From Ectopseudomonas alcaliphila (lineage in GTDB: Bacteria > Pseudomonadota > Gammaproteobacteria > Pseudomonadales > Pseudomonadaceae), in contig NZ_FNAE01000001.1 in assembly GCF_900101755.1 (NCBI RefSeq), forward strand, positions 1,116,001 through 1,180,000: a stretch of DNA of 64,000 nt, read 5' to 3'. Under the pieces are notes generated by a model. That model worked only from the letters and a program-made list of their open reading frames with translations, searched no databases and had not been told where the DNA came from. The position numbers were made by a program, and so were the translations under genes. Positions 27,360-40,592 of the stretch are shown here, one piece after another (positions within the stretch are counted from its first letter, which is position 1; every line of letters begins with the position of its first letter).

Positions 27360-28814
27360 GAGCGGCCTCCCAGGCCGACAGGGCCTTGTTCGCTTCGATC
27401 AGATCGGAGAACGGCTGACGTACGCCCATGATCTCCTGGTAATCCTCGTGGCCCTTGCCAGCCAGCACCAGCACGTCGGCAGCCTCGGCCTGAGCGATAA
27501 GACGGGCGATGGCATCGCCACGGCCGTGAATGAACTGCACCTGCTCCGGCGCTTGGAAGCCCGCGCGAATATCGGCGACGATCTGCGCCGGCTCTTCCGT
27601 ACGCGGATTGTCATCGGTCACCCACACCCCATCGGCCAGACGCTCGGCAATCGCTGCCATCAGCGGACGCTTGCCGCGGTCACGGTCACCACCGCAGCCG
27701 AACAGGCAGAGCAGGCGCCCCTCGACATGCGGGCGCATGGCCTCGAGTACCTTTTCTAGGGCATCCGGGGTGTGCGCGTAATCGACCACCACCAGCGGCT
27801 TGTCGCCACCGCCCAGGCGCTGCATGCGACCAGCCGGCCCCTGCAGCTGTGGAAGGGCCTTGAGAATCTCGTCGAGCGCGTAGTCCAGACCCAGCAGTGC
27901 ACCGACCACAGCCAGCAGATTGCTCAGATTGAAGCGACCAAGCAGGTTGCTGCGCAACACGCCTTCGCCACGCGGGGTCACCAGGCGCGCACGCACGCCG
28001 TGATCATCGAAATGCGTTTCGCTGCAATAAAGGAAGGCGCTGCTATCGTTCAGGCTGTAACCGATCAGACGCGATTCGTGCGTCTGTGCAGCCAGCTCAC
28101 GACCAAAGGCGTCATCGAGGTTGATCACCCGGCAACGCAGATTCGGCCAGGCGAACAGCTTGGCCTTGGCAGCGCCGTAGGCCTCCATGCTGCCGTGGTA
28201 GTCGAGGTGATCACGCGACAGGTTGGTGAACACCGCCACGTCGAACTCCAGCGCTGTGACACGCCCCTGATCGAGACCATGGGAAGAGACCTCCATGGCC
28301 ACGGCGCGTGCACCTGCCTGCTTGAGCGAGGCCAGGGTCGCCTGCACGCCAACCGGATCGGGCGTGGTGTGTTTGCCCTGCTCCAGCGCGCCATGGAAGC
28401 CGGTACCCAGGGTACCGACGATGCCACAGCGCTGACCGAGCAGATCCAGCGCCTGCGCCAGCAGCTGGCTGACACTGGTCTTGCCGTTGGTACCCGTAAC
28501 ACCGATCAGGTGCAAAGCGCGGCTCGGCTCACCGTAGAAGCGCCCGGCAATGGCCGAGAGCTGGCCGGCCAGCCCCTTGACCGGCACCAGCACCGCACTT
28601 TCAGCATGCATGGGTGCAGCGCCTTCGGCCTCGAAGGCCACTGCCGCAGCGCCGCGCGCGATGGCATCAGCGATATGTACGCGGCCATCCTGCTGGGTAC
28701 CCGGCACCGCCAGGAACAGATCACCCGGACGCACCTTGCGGCTGTCCAGGGTCAGCTCACGAATCAGCACGCTGCTCCCGGCAGCTGGCAACAATTGATT
28801 GAGCGACATGGGCA

Positions 28815-28815
<1 letters not shown>
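27352..28815 (-). CDS. murE: UDP-MurNAc-L-Ala-D-Glu--meso-DAP ligase
   Basis: Adds meso-diaminopimelate to the stem peptide. 487 residues. The ATP loop is VTGTNGKTSVSQLL, the carbamoylated lysine region is near SHGLDQGRV, and the DNPR motif (VTDDNPRTEEP) marks DAP rather than lysine specificity. It overlaps ftsI by one base and murF by eight. Confidence 0.98.
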
Positions 28816-31775
<2,960 letters not shown>

Positions 31776-31779
<4 letters not shown>

Positions 31780-32231
31780 AGGATCAGGTCACGCAGGTCA
31801 TCGGAAAGGGCACCCGGCTGCTTGATGGCAGCCAGATCGGCTTCGGCTACGGCATTCCAGGCATCTTCATCCCAGAGTTGAAACTTGTTCAGCTGACCGA
31901 CGAGCATCGCTCGCTTGTCCAGCTTGGCGTACTCGCGCAAACGCGGCGGCACCAGAAAGCGGCCGCTGGCGTCCAGCTCGAGATCGACGGCATTACCGAT
32001 CAGCAGGCGCTGCAGGCGGCGGTTCTCTTCACGAAAGGAGGCCAGCTCACGCAGCTTGTTCTCGATCAGTTCCCACTCGGCCAGGGGATAAACGCAAAGA
32101 CAGGGGTCGACGGCGTCGATGGTCACGATGAGCTGGCCACTGCAACGCGCAACGAGCTCGTCACGATACCGACTCGGCATCGCGAGGCGCCCTTTGGCGT
32201 CGAGACTGATGGCGTTAGCTCCGCGAAACAC
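31776..32231 (-). CDS. mraZ: Transcriptional regulator MraZ
   Basis: First gene of the dcw cluster; a ring-shaped DNA-binding protein that represses its own operon in E. coli. 151 residues with the duplicated AbrB-like fold: [19 protein letters not shown] and [20 protein letters not shown] chose GTG at 32231 ([11 protein letters not shown], the conserved N terminus) with AGGGGAA upstream; the ATG at 32288 would read through the operator and is not supported. Three repeats matching an MraZ site lie between it and the promoter. Confidence 0.93.
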
Positions 32232-32274
32232 GGCTGCGCTTCCCCTGTAATTAGCTTTCCATGCCCAAAAAAAC

Positions 32275-32300
32275 CCACTTCGTGCCACTTCTTACCACTT
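32275..32300 (-). promoter_or_regulatory. MraZ operator: three AAGTGG repeats at 10-base spacing
   Basis: On the minus strand AAGTGG occurs three times, at plus-strand positions 32275-32280, 32285-32290 and 32295-32300, exactly one helical turn apart. MraZ in E. coli and other bacteria binds direct GTGG-type repeats of this period (established). The array starts seven bases after the -10 box of the dcw promoter, so binding should block transcription. Confidence 0.75.
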
Positions 32301-32306
32301 GCGCAC

Positions 32307-32336
32307 ACTATAGGAACGCGCACGCCCCACCGTCAA
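32307..32336 (-). promoter_or_regulatory. Sigma70 promoter of the dcw cluster (Pmra)
   Basis: On the minus strand TTGACG (32331-32336) and TATAGT (32307-32312) are separated by 18 bases. This is the best promoter match seen in the window and lies 76 bases upstream of the mraZ GTG. From here to the rnpB 3' end (32337-32541) I see no gene, only AT-rich leader or spacer sequence. Confidence 0.8.
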
Positions 32337-32541
32337 GGCGCTCCAGAAGGGAAAAATCCTTATAGGACGGAGATTTAGCGAACAAAGGCGAGGGGAAAAG
32401 AGATGCCGGAACCGGCTTTTGACAGATAAATCTCAACCATTCCAGCCAGCTGAAATTCGAACTTAAAGTAATTTGTTAAGAGTAAGATTTTTTCGGTATC
32501 AGACGGGAGGGAGATAGAAGCACAACGCGAGAAAGGAAGGA

Positions 32542-32887
32542 GGAGAGTCGATCTGTAAGCCGGGTTCTGTCGAGGACAGTCATTCCTCTACGACGTACAT
32601 CACTGCACGCCTTTAGCAACCTACCCGGTTCCAGCGCGGGCCACGCCGATGGAACCCTATTTGGTCTTGCTCCGAGTGGGGTTTACCTAGCCACGGACTG
32701 TTGCCAGCCGTGCGGTGCGCTCTTACCGCACCTTTTCACCCTTACCGGCGCCGAAACGCTTAGGCGGTTATTTTCTGTGGCACTTTCCGTAGGCTCACGC
32801 CTCCCAGGCATTACCTGGCACTCCGCCCTATGGAGCCCGGACTTTCCTCCCCCTTCTTGCGAAGGCAGCGACTGTCCGATCGACTCT
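32542..32887 (-). ncRNA. rnpB: RNase P RNA, class A
   Basis: Catalytic RNA that matures tRNA 5' ends. About 346 bases. The 5' end AGAGTCGATCGGACAGTCGC pairs with the 3' end ATCGACTCT, forming P1. Conserved core segments include GAGGAAAGTCCGGGCTCC, GTGCCACAGAAAATAACCGC, GGGTGAAAAGGTGCGGTAAG, AGAGCGCACCGC, ACCCCACTCGGAGCAAGACC and AGAACCCGGCTTACAG. Length and order match the Pseudomonas RNA. Ends are placed by the P1 helix and could be off by a few bases. The position between mraZ and rsmI is the same as in P. aeruginosa. Confidence 0.97.
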
Positions 32888-32967
32888 CCGTCGGCAAGAT
32901 TAACAAAGCCGCAAGCCGCAAGCTACCAGCGGCAAGAAAAAGCAGCCTGGCACGCCCGCCTGCCGAA

Positions 32968-33022
32968 GCGAGCTCTGCTCGCGAAGCTTTTGCGTTGCAG
33001 GGGGTTCGCGAGCAGAGCTCGC
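32968..33022. repeat. REP-type inverted repeat
   Basis: Perfect 18-base arms at 32968-32985 and 33005-33022 containing GAGCTCTGCTCGCGAA, with a 19-base loop. It lies between rsmI and rnpB and probably ends the rsmI transcript as a stable hairpin. The same family occurs at 55099-55157. The rest of 32888-33035 holds only short GCAAGC-rich sequence. Confidence 0.8.
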
Positions 33023-33035
33023 TCCTACGACAGCC

Positions 33036-33902
33036 TCATCCCTGGCGCGTCAGCGCCACCTGATAAAGCAGGTTCTTGCGCACCCCGGTGATTTCCGCCG
33101 CCAGCGCCGCCGCACGCTTGAGCGGCATTTCCGCCATGAGCAGATCGAGCACTCGCAGCGCTTCGACGCTGACTGCCGCCTCGCCTTCCGGCGCCTGCCA
33201 ACCGGCCACCAGCACCACGCACTCGCCACGCTGCTGGTTGCTGTCTGCGGCAACCCAGGCGCACAACTCATCCAGCGGCAAGCCCTTGAGGGTCTCGAAG
33301 GTCTTGGTCAGCTCGCGCGCCAGCAATGCGGGGCGCTCGCCGCCGAACACTTCGCGCATGTCCTCCAGGCACTCGAGAATACGATGCGGCGCTTCATAGA
33401 AAATCAGCGTGCGCGGCTCCTCTCGCACCTGCTCCAGGCGCGCGCGCCGACCAGCAGCCTTGGCCGGCAGAAAACCTTCGAAGATGAAACGATCCGATGG
33501 CAGGCCCGCCGCCGAAAGCGCGGCGATCAGGGCACAGGCGCCGGGCACCGGCACCACTGCAATCCCCGCAGCACGCGCCTGGCGCACCAGGTGATAACCC
33601 GGATCGGAAATCAGTGGCGTACCCGCATCGGAAATCAGCGCAACATCCTCGCCAGCCTGAAGGCGCGCCAGAAAACGCCCACCCTGGTCGCGCTCGTTAT
33701 GTTCGTGACAGGCAGCCAGCGGCGTCTCGATACCAAAATGCTGCAGCAGGCGCACCGAATGTCTCGTGTCTTCAGCAGCGATCAGCGCGACCTCGCGCAA
33801 GATCCGCAACGCCCGCGCGCTGATGTCATCCAGATTGCCGATTGGCGTGGCGACCACATACAGGCTGCCTGGCTGGACGCTTGCGACTGCGGGCTGACTC
33901 AC
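33036..33902 (-). CDS. rsmI: 16S rRNA 2'-O-ribose C1402 methyltransferase RsmI
   Basis: SAM-dependent 2'-O-methylation of C1402, the same base that RsmH modifies. 288 residues from the chosen start. Motifs: [43 protein letters not shown] and GFLPAK. I prefer the GTG at 33902 because GAGG lies eight bases upstream; the ATG at 33935 adds 11 residues and has no clear ribosome site, so either is possible. It is divergent from lpoA, with about 120 bases between. Confidence 0.92.
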   Translation of the reverse strand: MSQPAVASVQPGSLYVVATPIGNLDDISARALRILREVALIAAEDTRHSVRLLQHFGIETPLAACHEHNERDQGGRFLARLQAGEDVALISDAGTPLISDPGYHLVRQARAAGIAVVPVPGACALIAALSAAGLPSDRFIFEGFLPAKAAGRRARLEQVREEPRTLIFYEAPHRILECLEDMREVFGGERPALLARELTKTFETLKGLPLDELCAWVAADSNQQRGECVVLVAGWQAPEGEAAVSVEALRVLDLLMAEMPLKRAAALAAEITGVRKNLLYQVALTRQG

Positions 33903-34024
33903 TGGAAACACCTCGTTAATTGAAAGAGCGCTCATTCTAGCCGGTTCCGACCCGGCGGCATCGCATGGATGTCGCCCCTTGGGTACAATCGCCGCTCGTT
34001 TTGCTCAAGTATCAGGATGACCCG

Positions 34025-35833
34025 ATGATCGCTAGCCTGCGCCCTCTTTCTGCTCTTTTCCTGGCCGGTCTGCTCACCGCCTGCGCCAGCTCGCCCTCCA
34101 ATAGCCTGGGCCAGCTGCCGCGCACACCACAAGCCAGCATCGAGCAGATGCTCCAGCAAGCAGCCGAGAGCAAACCGGAGCAGGCTGCCTTGCTGCGCCT
34201 GTCCGCAGCCGACCAGAGCTACCAGCAGAACGACGTGGCACGCGCCACCCGCATTCTCGAATCAATCGATATCGCCAGCCTGCAGCCAGCCCAACAGATC
34301 TTCGCCAGCACCCTGAAGGCCGAGCTGGCCATGGCCCGCAAGCAACCTCAAAGTGCCCTGAAAGCCCTGCAGCACCCCAGCTTCGAGCGCCTGGGCGAGC
34401 TTCCGGTCGAACAACAGATCCGCACCCAACTGGTCCGCGCCCGCGCCCTGGAAGCCGATGGCCAGACCCTGGCCGCCGCCCGTGAGCGTGTGTTCATCGC
34501 GCCGCTGCTGAGCGGCCAGGCCGCCGACGACAACCACGAAAACATCTGGGCACTGGTGTCCAACCTGCCAGCACAAACCCCTGCCGGCGCCGACAGCGAC
34601 CTGGCCGGCTGGCTGGAACTGGCGCAAGCGACCAAAAGCGGCGCCACACTCGAGCAGCAGCAAGCGGCTATCGACCAATGGGTCGCACAGAACCCGCAAC
34701 ACCCGGCAGCCGAGCAACTGCCCGAAGCACTGGGCAAACTGCGCGAGCTGGCCAGCCAACCGCTGACCCGCGTCGCGCTGCTGTTGCCACAGGAAGGTCA
34801 GCTGGCCAGTGTCGCCCGCGCCCTGCGCGACGGCTTCCTCGCCGCGCATTACGAAGCTCAACAGGCCGGGCAGAACCCACCGGAAATAAAGCTCTACGAC
34901 AGCTCTCGAATTGGCTCGCTGGACGCCTTCTACCAACAGGCACAAGCCGATGGCGTGCAACTGGTAGTCGGTCCGCTGGAAAAACCGCTGGTCAAACAGC
35001 TCAGCGACCGCGAACAACTGCCCATCACCACCCTCGCCCTGAACTACAGCGACGCAGGCCAGGAAGGGCCGGCGCAACTGTTCCAGTTCGGCCTGGCCGC
35101 CGAGGACGAAGCCCGCGAAGTGGCGCGCCGCGCCTGGAATGACGGTATGCGCCGCGCCGTGGCCCTGGTGCCACGTGGTGATTGGGGCGACCGCGTACTG
35201 GACGCCTTCCGCCAGAGCTGGCAAGCCCAGGGCGGCACCCTGATCGCCGCCGAGCACGTCGACCAGCCCGTGGAACTGGCCCGGCAGATCGCCGATCTGT
35301 TCCAACTGCGCGAAAGCGAAGTCCGCGCGCGCCGCCTGCAGAACACCCTGGGCACCAGCCTGGATGCACAGCCGGCGCGCCGTCAGGACATCGACTTCAT
35401 CTTCCTCGCCGCCACACCGCAACAGGCGCAGCAGATCAAGCCGACCCTGGCCTTCCAGTACGCAGGCGACGTGCCCGTCTACGCCACCTCGCACCTGTTC
35501 ACCGGCGCCCATAGCCAGGCCCAGTATCAGGACCTGGAAGGCATCCGCTTCTGCGAAACCCCCTGGTTGCTCGACGCCCACGCCCCGCTGCGCCAGGAAG
35601 TCAGCAACCAGTGGCCGCAAGCCGGTGGCAGCCTGGGCCGCCTGTATGCCATGGGTGTCGACGCCTACCGCCTGGCACCGCGCCTGGGTCAGCTCAAGGC
35701 GCTGCCGGACTCGCGCATCGACGGCCTGTCGGGCAGCCTCAGCCTCAATGCCACGCAGCGCATCGAGCGCCAGCTGCCCTGGGCCGAGTTCCGTGGCGGC
35801 AGGGTTCAGCGCCTTCCTGACAGCATCAATTGA
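34025..35833 (+). CDS. lpoA: Penicillin-binding protein activator LpoA-like lipoprotein
   Basis: Outer-membrane lipoprotein that stimulates PBP1A from the periplasm. 602 residues: signal peptide with lipobox LLTAC, a helical TPR-like N-terminal domain (about 35-230, rich in Q and A), and a periplasmic-binding-protein-like C-terminal domain from about 255 (VALLLPQEGQLASVARALRDG). The start at 34025 has AGGA seven bases upstream and puts the lipobox at the right distance. It heads the set lpoA-yraN-diaA-dolP; the next gene overlaps by four bases. Confidence 0.92.
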   Translation: MIASLRPLSALFLAGLLTACASSPSNSLGQLPRTPQASIEQMLQQAAESKPEQAALLRLSAADQSYQQNDVARATRILESIDIASLQPAQQIFASTLKAELAMARKQPQSALKALQHPSFERLGELPVEQQIRTQLVRARALEADGQTLAAARERVFIAPLLSGQAADDNHENIWALVSNLPAQTPAGADSDLAGWLELAQATKSGATLEQQQAAIDQWVAQNPQHPAAEQLPEALGKLRELASQPLTRVALLLPQEGQLASVARALRDGFLAAHYEAQQAGQNPPEIKLYDSSRIGSLDAFYQQAQADGVQLVVGPLEKPLVKQLSDREQLPITTLALNYSDAGQEGPAQLFQFGLAAEDEAREVARRAWNDGMRRAVALVPRGDWGDRVLDAFRQSWQAQGGTLIAAEHVDQPVELARQIADLFQLRESEVRARRLQNTLGTSLDAQPARRQDIDFIFLAATPQQAQQIKPTLAFQYAGDVPVYATSHLFTGAHSQAQYQDLEGIRFCETPWLLDAHAPLRQEVSNQWPQAGGSLGRLYAMGVDAYRLAPRLGQLKALPDSRIDGLSGSLSLNATQRIERQLPWAEFRGGRVQRLPDSIN

Positions 35834-36189
35834 GCACGCACAACGATCTGGGGCGAGCCGCTGAACAGGCGGCTCGCCAGCATCTGGAACGCAACGGCTT
35901 GCAGCTGATCGAACAGAACTGGAGCTGTCGGCGTGGCGAGCTCGATCTGGTCATGCTCGACGGCGATACAGTAGTATTCGTCGAGGTCCGCGCCCGCCGC
36001 CACAGTGCCTGGGGCGGCGCCCTGGAGAGCATCGATGCGCGCAAGCGTGGCAAGTTGGTCATCGCCGCAGAACTCTTCCTTCAGCAACACTTACGCTGGG
36101 CCCGCTACCCCTGCCGCTTCGATGTGGTCGCCATCAGTACCGATGGTGCTACTCGCCTCGACTGGATCAAGAACGCCTTCGATGCCTGA
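35830..36189 (+). CDS. yraN: YraN family protein (UPF0102), endonuclease-like fold
   Basis: 119-residue protein of the UPF0102 family, which has a restriction-endonuclease-like fold. The conserved core is GRAAEQAARQHLERNG, ENW-type QNWSCRRGELDLVMLD and VFVEVRAR, matching the E-x-D and E-x-K-like active-site pattern. Function is not established; a DNA repair or uptake role has been suggested for relatives. The start is TTG at 35830, overlapping the lpoA stop by four bases, so it depends on coupled translation. Confidence 0.9.
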   Translation: MSTHNDLGRAAEQAARQHLERNGLQLIEQNWSCRRGELDLVMLDGDTVVFVEVRARRHSAWGGALESIDARKRGKLVIAAELFLQQHLRWARYPCRFDVVAISTDGATRLDWIKNAFDA

Positions 36190-36211
36190 CGGCCGTAAAT
36201 TCAAGGTTTAA

Positions 36212-37338
<1,127 letters not shown>

Positions 37339-37356
37339 TTCGAACGCAGAAACGAC

Positions 37357-37381
37357 AAGGGCGCCCATGGGCGCCCTTTTC
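37357..37381 (+). terminator. Rho-independent terminator after the BON lipoprotein gene
   Basis: A perfect palindrome (37357-37378, arms AAGGGCGCCCA/TGGGCGCCCTT) ends in TTTT on the plus strand. It lies 18 bases past the BON gene and a few bases from the end of convergent sspB, so it may serve both sides, more weakly for sspB. Confidence 0.85.
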
Positions 37382-37386
37382 ATTGC

Positions 37387-37800
37387 TTACTTGACCACCT
37401 TCAGACTTGGCCGGCCACTGGGGCGCGACGGCTCGCCACCGGAAGGCCCGTCATCATCCGGCTCAGGCCCCTCAGGGCTACCGGCAAGCGGCGGCTCCAT
37501 ATCGAAGACCATGCCCTGGCCATTCTCCCGCGCATAGATCGCCAGGACCGCTGCAATCGGAATGTACAGACTATGCGCCACACCGCCGAAACGGCCCTCG
37601 AAGCTGACAGCCTGGTTGTCCATATGCAGATGACGCACGGCGCTGGGTGACGCATTGAGCACGATCTGGCCATCACTGGCGAAGCCAGGCGGCACCTGCA
37701 CACCCGGATACTCGGCACTGACCAGCAAATGCGGCGTGCAATCGTTATCGACGATCCATTCGTAGAGGGCGCGAACCAGATAGGGACGACTGGAATTCAT
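37387..37800 (-). CDS. sspB: ClpXP specificity-enhancing factor SspB
   Basis: Adaptor that delivers ssrA-tagged proteins to ClpXP. 137 residues. The N-terminal substrate-binding domain begins SSRPYLVRALYEWIVDNDC and has TPHLLVSAEYPGVQVP and GQIVLNASPSAV. A long acidic, proline-rich linker leads to the C-terminal ClpX-binding motif PSLKVVK. The start at 37800 gives the conserved N terminus. It follows sspA by 13 bases, forming the sspAB pair. Confidence 0.95.
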   Translation of the reverse strand: MNSSRPYLVRALYEWIVDNDCTPHLLVSAEYPGVQVPPGFASDGQIVLNASPSAVRHLHMDNQAVSFEGRFGGVAHSLYIPIAAVLAIYARENGQGMVFDMEPPLAGSPEGPEPDDDGPSGGEPSRPSGRPSLKVVK

Positions 37801-37813
37801 GGTTTCCTCCTTC

Positions 37814-38431
37814 TCAGCGCATCGCGCGCTCGGCAGCGGAAAGACTGGCCTGAAAGGCCTCGCGGGCAAACTGACGCTCCATATAGTCGAGCAGCGGCTT
37901 GGCCGGACGCGGCAGTTCGATACCCAGAACAGGTAGACGCCAGAGCATGGGTAGCAGGCAGCAATCCACTAGACTCAGCTCGTCGCTGAGGAAGAATGCC
38001 TTGTCCGCAAACAGCGGCGACACACCGGTCAAACTCTCGCGCAGCTCCTTGCGCGCCAGTTGGCGCTCGGCTTCCTTGCTGCGCTTGTCGAGAATACGGT
38101 CGACCAGCACACACCAGTCACGCTGGATGCGATGCATCAGCAGACGGCTGTTGGCGCGAGCAACCGGATAAACAGGTAGCAGCGGTGGATGCGGGTAGCG
38201 CTCGTCGAGATACTCCATCACCACGGACGACTCGTACAGCGCCAGGTCGCGATCGACCAGCGTTGGCACACTGCCATAGGGATTGACCTCGGCAAGCCTG
38301 GGCGGACAACGCCCCTGCTCGACATCGATGATCTCGACGCTGACACCTTTCTCGGCGAGCACCAGACGCACGCGATGGGAATAGTGGTCGGCGGGGTCGG
38401 AGTAGCAGGTCAACCTATTGGTCACCGCCAT
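37814..38431 (-). CDS. sspA: Stringent starvation protein A (RNA polymerase-associated)
   Basis: GST-fold protein that binds RNA polymerase and alters transcription in starvation and virulence; it lacks GST activity. 205 residues. N-terminal thioredoxin domain with [24 protein letters not shown] and [19 protein letters not shown]; helical domain with the PHPP segment. The start at 38431 has GAGGAGGA upstream. It is encoded upstream of sspB and downstream of petABC, after two terminators. Confidence 0.95.
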   Translation of the reverse strand: MAVTNRLTCYSDPADHYSHRVRLVLAEKGVSVEIIDVEQGRCPPRLAEVNPYGSVPTLVDRDLALYESSVVMEYLDERYPHPPLLPVYPVARANSRLLMHRIQRDWCVLVDRILDKRSKEAERQLARKELRESLTGVSPLFADKAFFLSDELSLVDCCLLPMLWRLPVLGIELPRPAKPLLDYMERQFAREAFQASLSAAERAMR

Positions 38432-38470
38432 GGCGATCCTCCTCGCTTGTTTTGATTTTCCAGAAACACG

Positions 38471-38490
38471 AAAAATTGCCAAGGGCAATT
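38471..38490 (-). terminator. Small terminator or attenuator in the sspA leader
   Basis: AATTGCC and GGCAATT (plus positions 38474-38480 and 38484-38490) form a seven-base stem with a three-base loop, followed by TTTCG on the minus strand. It lies 43 bases upstream of sspA and downstream of the stronger petC terminator. It could be a second stop for petABC or regulate sspA. Confidence 0.5.
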
Positions 38491-38544
38491 CTTGAAGTTG
38501 CAGGTGACGTCACCGCAAGGTGGTCACCCGGAATGGCAGGGCAC

Positions 38545-38575
38545 AAAAGCCTGCGCGCCCATAAGGGCGCGCAGG
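38545..38575 (-). terminator. Rho-independent terminator of petABC
   Basis: Eleven-base arms CCTGCGCGCCC (38550-38560) and GGGCGCGCAGG (38565-38575) with a four-base loop; on the minus strand followed by CTTTTG. It lies just past the petC stop. Confidence 0.85.
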
Positions 38576-38598
38576 TGTATGCAGAGAACTGCAACGGC

Positions 38599-39378
38599 TT
38601 AATGCACGTCCTTCCAGTACTCACGCTTGAGCAGGTAGGCGAACACGAAGAAGAACGCCAGGTACAACAGCACATAGGTGCCGATGCGCTGGGACTTCAG
38701 CTTGACCGGGTTGGCCGAATAGGCCAGGAAGGTCACCAGGTTCTTCACCTTCTCGTCGAACTCGGCCTCGCTCAGCGTGCCGGTATTCGGCTCTACGGTG
38801 AGCTGATCACAGGCTTCATGGGTGATCGGCGCACCGGTCAGCGGGTCGAACTGCTTCTTGCCGTCGGTGACGACCTGAACCTGCTTGCAACCAATGACCT
38901 GATTGCCCTGCAGACCAACCAGCACGTTCGGCATACCGACGTTCGGGAACACCTTGTTGTTGGCGCCCAGCGGACGGCTCGGATCTGCGTAGAAGGTACG
39001 CAGGTAGGTGTACAACCAGTCGTTGCCACGCACACGAGCGACCAGAGTCAGATCAGGCGGCGCCGCACCGAACCAGGCCTTGGCGTCGTCCGGCTTCATG
39101 CCGATCTTCATGTGGTCACCGATCTTGGCATCGGTGAACACCAGATTGTCCAGCATGATCTCGTGCGGGATGCCGAGGTCATCGGCAACACGCTCGTAAC
39201 GCTGGTACTGGGCAGCATGGCAGCCCATGCAGTAGTTGGCGAAGGTACGCGCGCCGTCCTGCATGGCAGCCTTGTCGGCCAGATCGATATCGACCTTGTC
39301 CAGCGGGTAGTTGCTGGCAGCGCCCATGGCCAGGGCCGGCAGCGCAGCGAAAACAAATGCAGCAAAGAGCTTTTTCAT
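38599..39378 (-). CDS. petC: Cytochrome c1 of the bc1 complex
   Basis: Heme c subunit of the ubiquinol-cytochrome c reductase, passing electrons to soluble cytochrome c. 259 residues: signal peptide (MKKLFAAFVFAALPALAMGA), heme site CMGCH near residue 51, the axial Met region GMPNVLVGL, and a C-terminal membrane anchor (YVLLYLAFFFVFAYLL). The start at 39378 shares one base with the petB stop. The upstream open frame lies inside petB and was rejected. Confidence 0.97.
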   Translation of the reverse strand: MKKLFAAFVFAALPALAMGAASNYPLDKVDIDLADKAAMQDGARTFANYCMGCHAAQYQRYERVADDLGIPHEIMLDNLVFTDAKIGDHMKIGMKPDDAKAWFGAAPPDLTLVARVRGNDWLYTYLRTFYADPSRPLGANNKVFPNVGMPNVLVGLQGNQVIGCKQVQVVTDGKKQFDPLTGAPITHEACDQLTVEPNTGTLSEAEFDEKVKNLVTFLAYSANPVKLKSQRIGTYVLLYLAFFFVFAYLLKREYWKDVH

Positions 39379-40592
39379 CAGCCAGTCACCCTTTCCGGAA
39401 CCGGTTTGGTCTTCTCCATCCTGGTGTAGAACGGCATCAGGATGAAGTACGCGAAGTACAGGAAGGTGCACACCTGCGACAGCAGGGTACGACCCGGGGT
39501 CGGCGCCAGCACACCCAGCACACCCAGGATGACGAAGGAGATGCAGAACACCAGCAGCCAGACCTTGCTCATCCAACCCTTGTAGCGCATGGATTTGACC
39601 GGACTACGGTCGAGCCAGGGCAGCACGAACAGAACGGCGATGGCAGCACCCATGGCAATGACGCCGAGCAGCTTGTCCGGCACCGCACGCAGAATCGCGT
39701 AGAACGGCGTGAAGTACCAAACCGGGGCAATGTGCTCAGGGGTCTTGAACGGGTTGGCCGCTTCGAAGTTCGGCTTCTCGAGGAAGTAACCGCCCATTTC
39801 CGGGAAGAAGAACACCACGAAGCAGAACACGAACAGGAACACCACTACGCCGACGATATCTTTCACGGTGTAGTAAGGGTGGAAGGCGATGCCATCGAGC
39901 GGCACACCGTTCTCGTCCTTGAACTTCTTGATGTCGACGCCGTCCGGGTTGTTCGAACCCACTTCGTGCAGGGCCAGGATGTGCAGCACGACCAGGCCAA
40001 GCAGAACGATCGGCAGTGCGATCACGTGCAGGGCGAAGAAGCGGTTCAGGGTGATGCCGGAGATCAGGTAGTCACCACGAATCCACTGAGTCAGGTCGTC
40101 ACCGATGACCGGGATGGCACCGAACAGCGAGATGATCACCTGGGCGCCCCAGTAGGACATCTGGCCCCAGGGCAGCAGGTAGCCCATGAAGGCCTCGGCC
40201 ATCAGCACCAGGTAGATCAGCATGCCGAAGATCCACACCAGCTCACGCGGCTTCTGGTAGGAGCCATAGAGCAGACCGCGGAACATGTGCAGATAGACCA
40301 CCACGAAGAACGCGGAAGCACCGGTGGAGTGCAGGTAACGCAGGATCCAGCCGTACTCGACGTCACGCATGATGTATTCGACGGAAGCGAAAGCGCCTTC
40401 AGCCGAAGGTTCGAAGCTCATGGTCAGCCAGATACCGGTAACGATCTGGTTGACCAGCACCAGCAGAGCCAGCGAGCCGAAGAAATAGAAGAAGTTGAAG
40501 TTCTTCGGGGCGTAGTACTTGGAGAGATGGTCTTCCCACATCTTGGTGGCGGGGAAGCGCGCATCCACCCATTCCATGAATTTGCTCATCAC
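39378..40592 (-). CDS. petB: Cytochrome b of the bc1 complex
   Basis: Eight-TM diheme cytochrome b holding the Qo and Qi quinone sites. 404 residues. Heme-ligand helices have the expected histidines (HSTGASAFFVVVYLHMFRG; FFALHVIALPIVLLGLVVLH), and the PEWY-type Qo motif reads PVWYFTPFYAILRA. The C terminus carries the longer proteobacterial extension. It overlaps petA by four bases and petC by one. Confidence 0.98.
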   Translation of the reverse strand: MMSKFMEWVDARFPATKMWEDHLSKYYAPKNFNFFYFFGSLALLVLVNQIVTGIWLTMSFEPSAEGAFASVEYIMRDVEYGWILRYLHSTGASAFFVVVYLHMFRGLLYGSYQKPRELVWIFGMLIYLVLMAEAFMGYLLPWGQMSYWGAQVIISLFGAIPVIGDDLTQWIRGDYLISGITLNRFFALHVIALPIVLLGLVVLHILALHEVGSNNPDGVDIKKFKDENGVPLDGIAFHPYYTVKDIVGVVVFLFVFCFVVFFFPEMGGYFLEKPNFEAANPFKTPEHIAPVWYFTPFYAILRAVPDKLLGVIAMGAAIAVLFVLPWLDRSPVKSMRYKGWMSKVWLLVFCISFVILGVLGVLAPTPGRTLLSQVCTFLYFAYFILMPFYTRMEKTKPVPERVTG

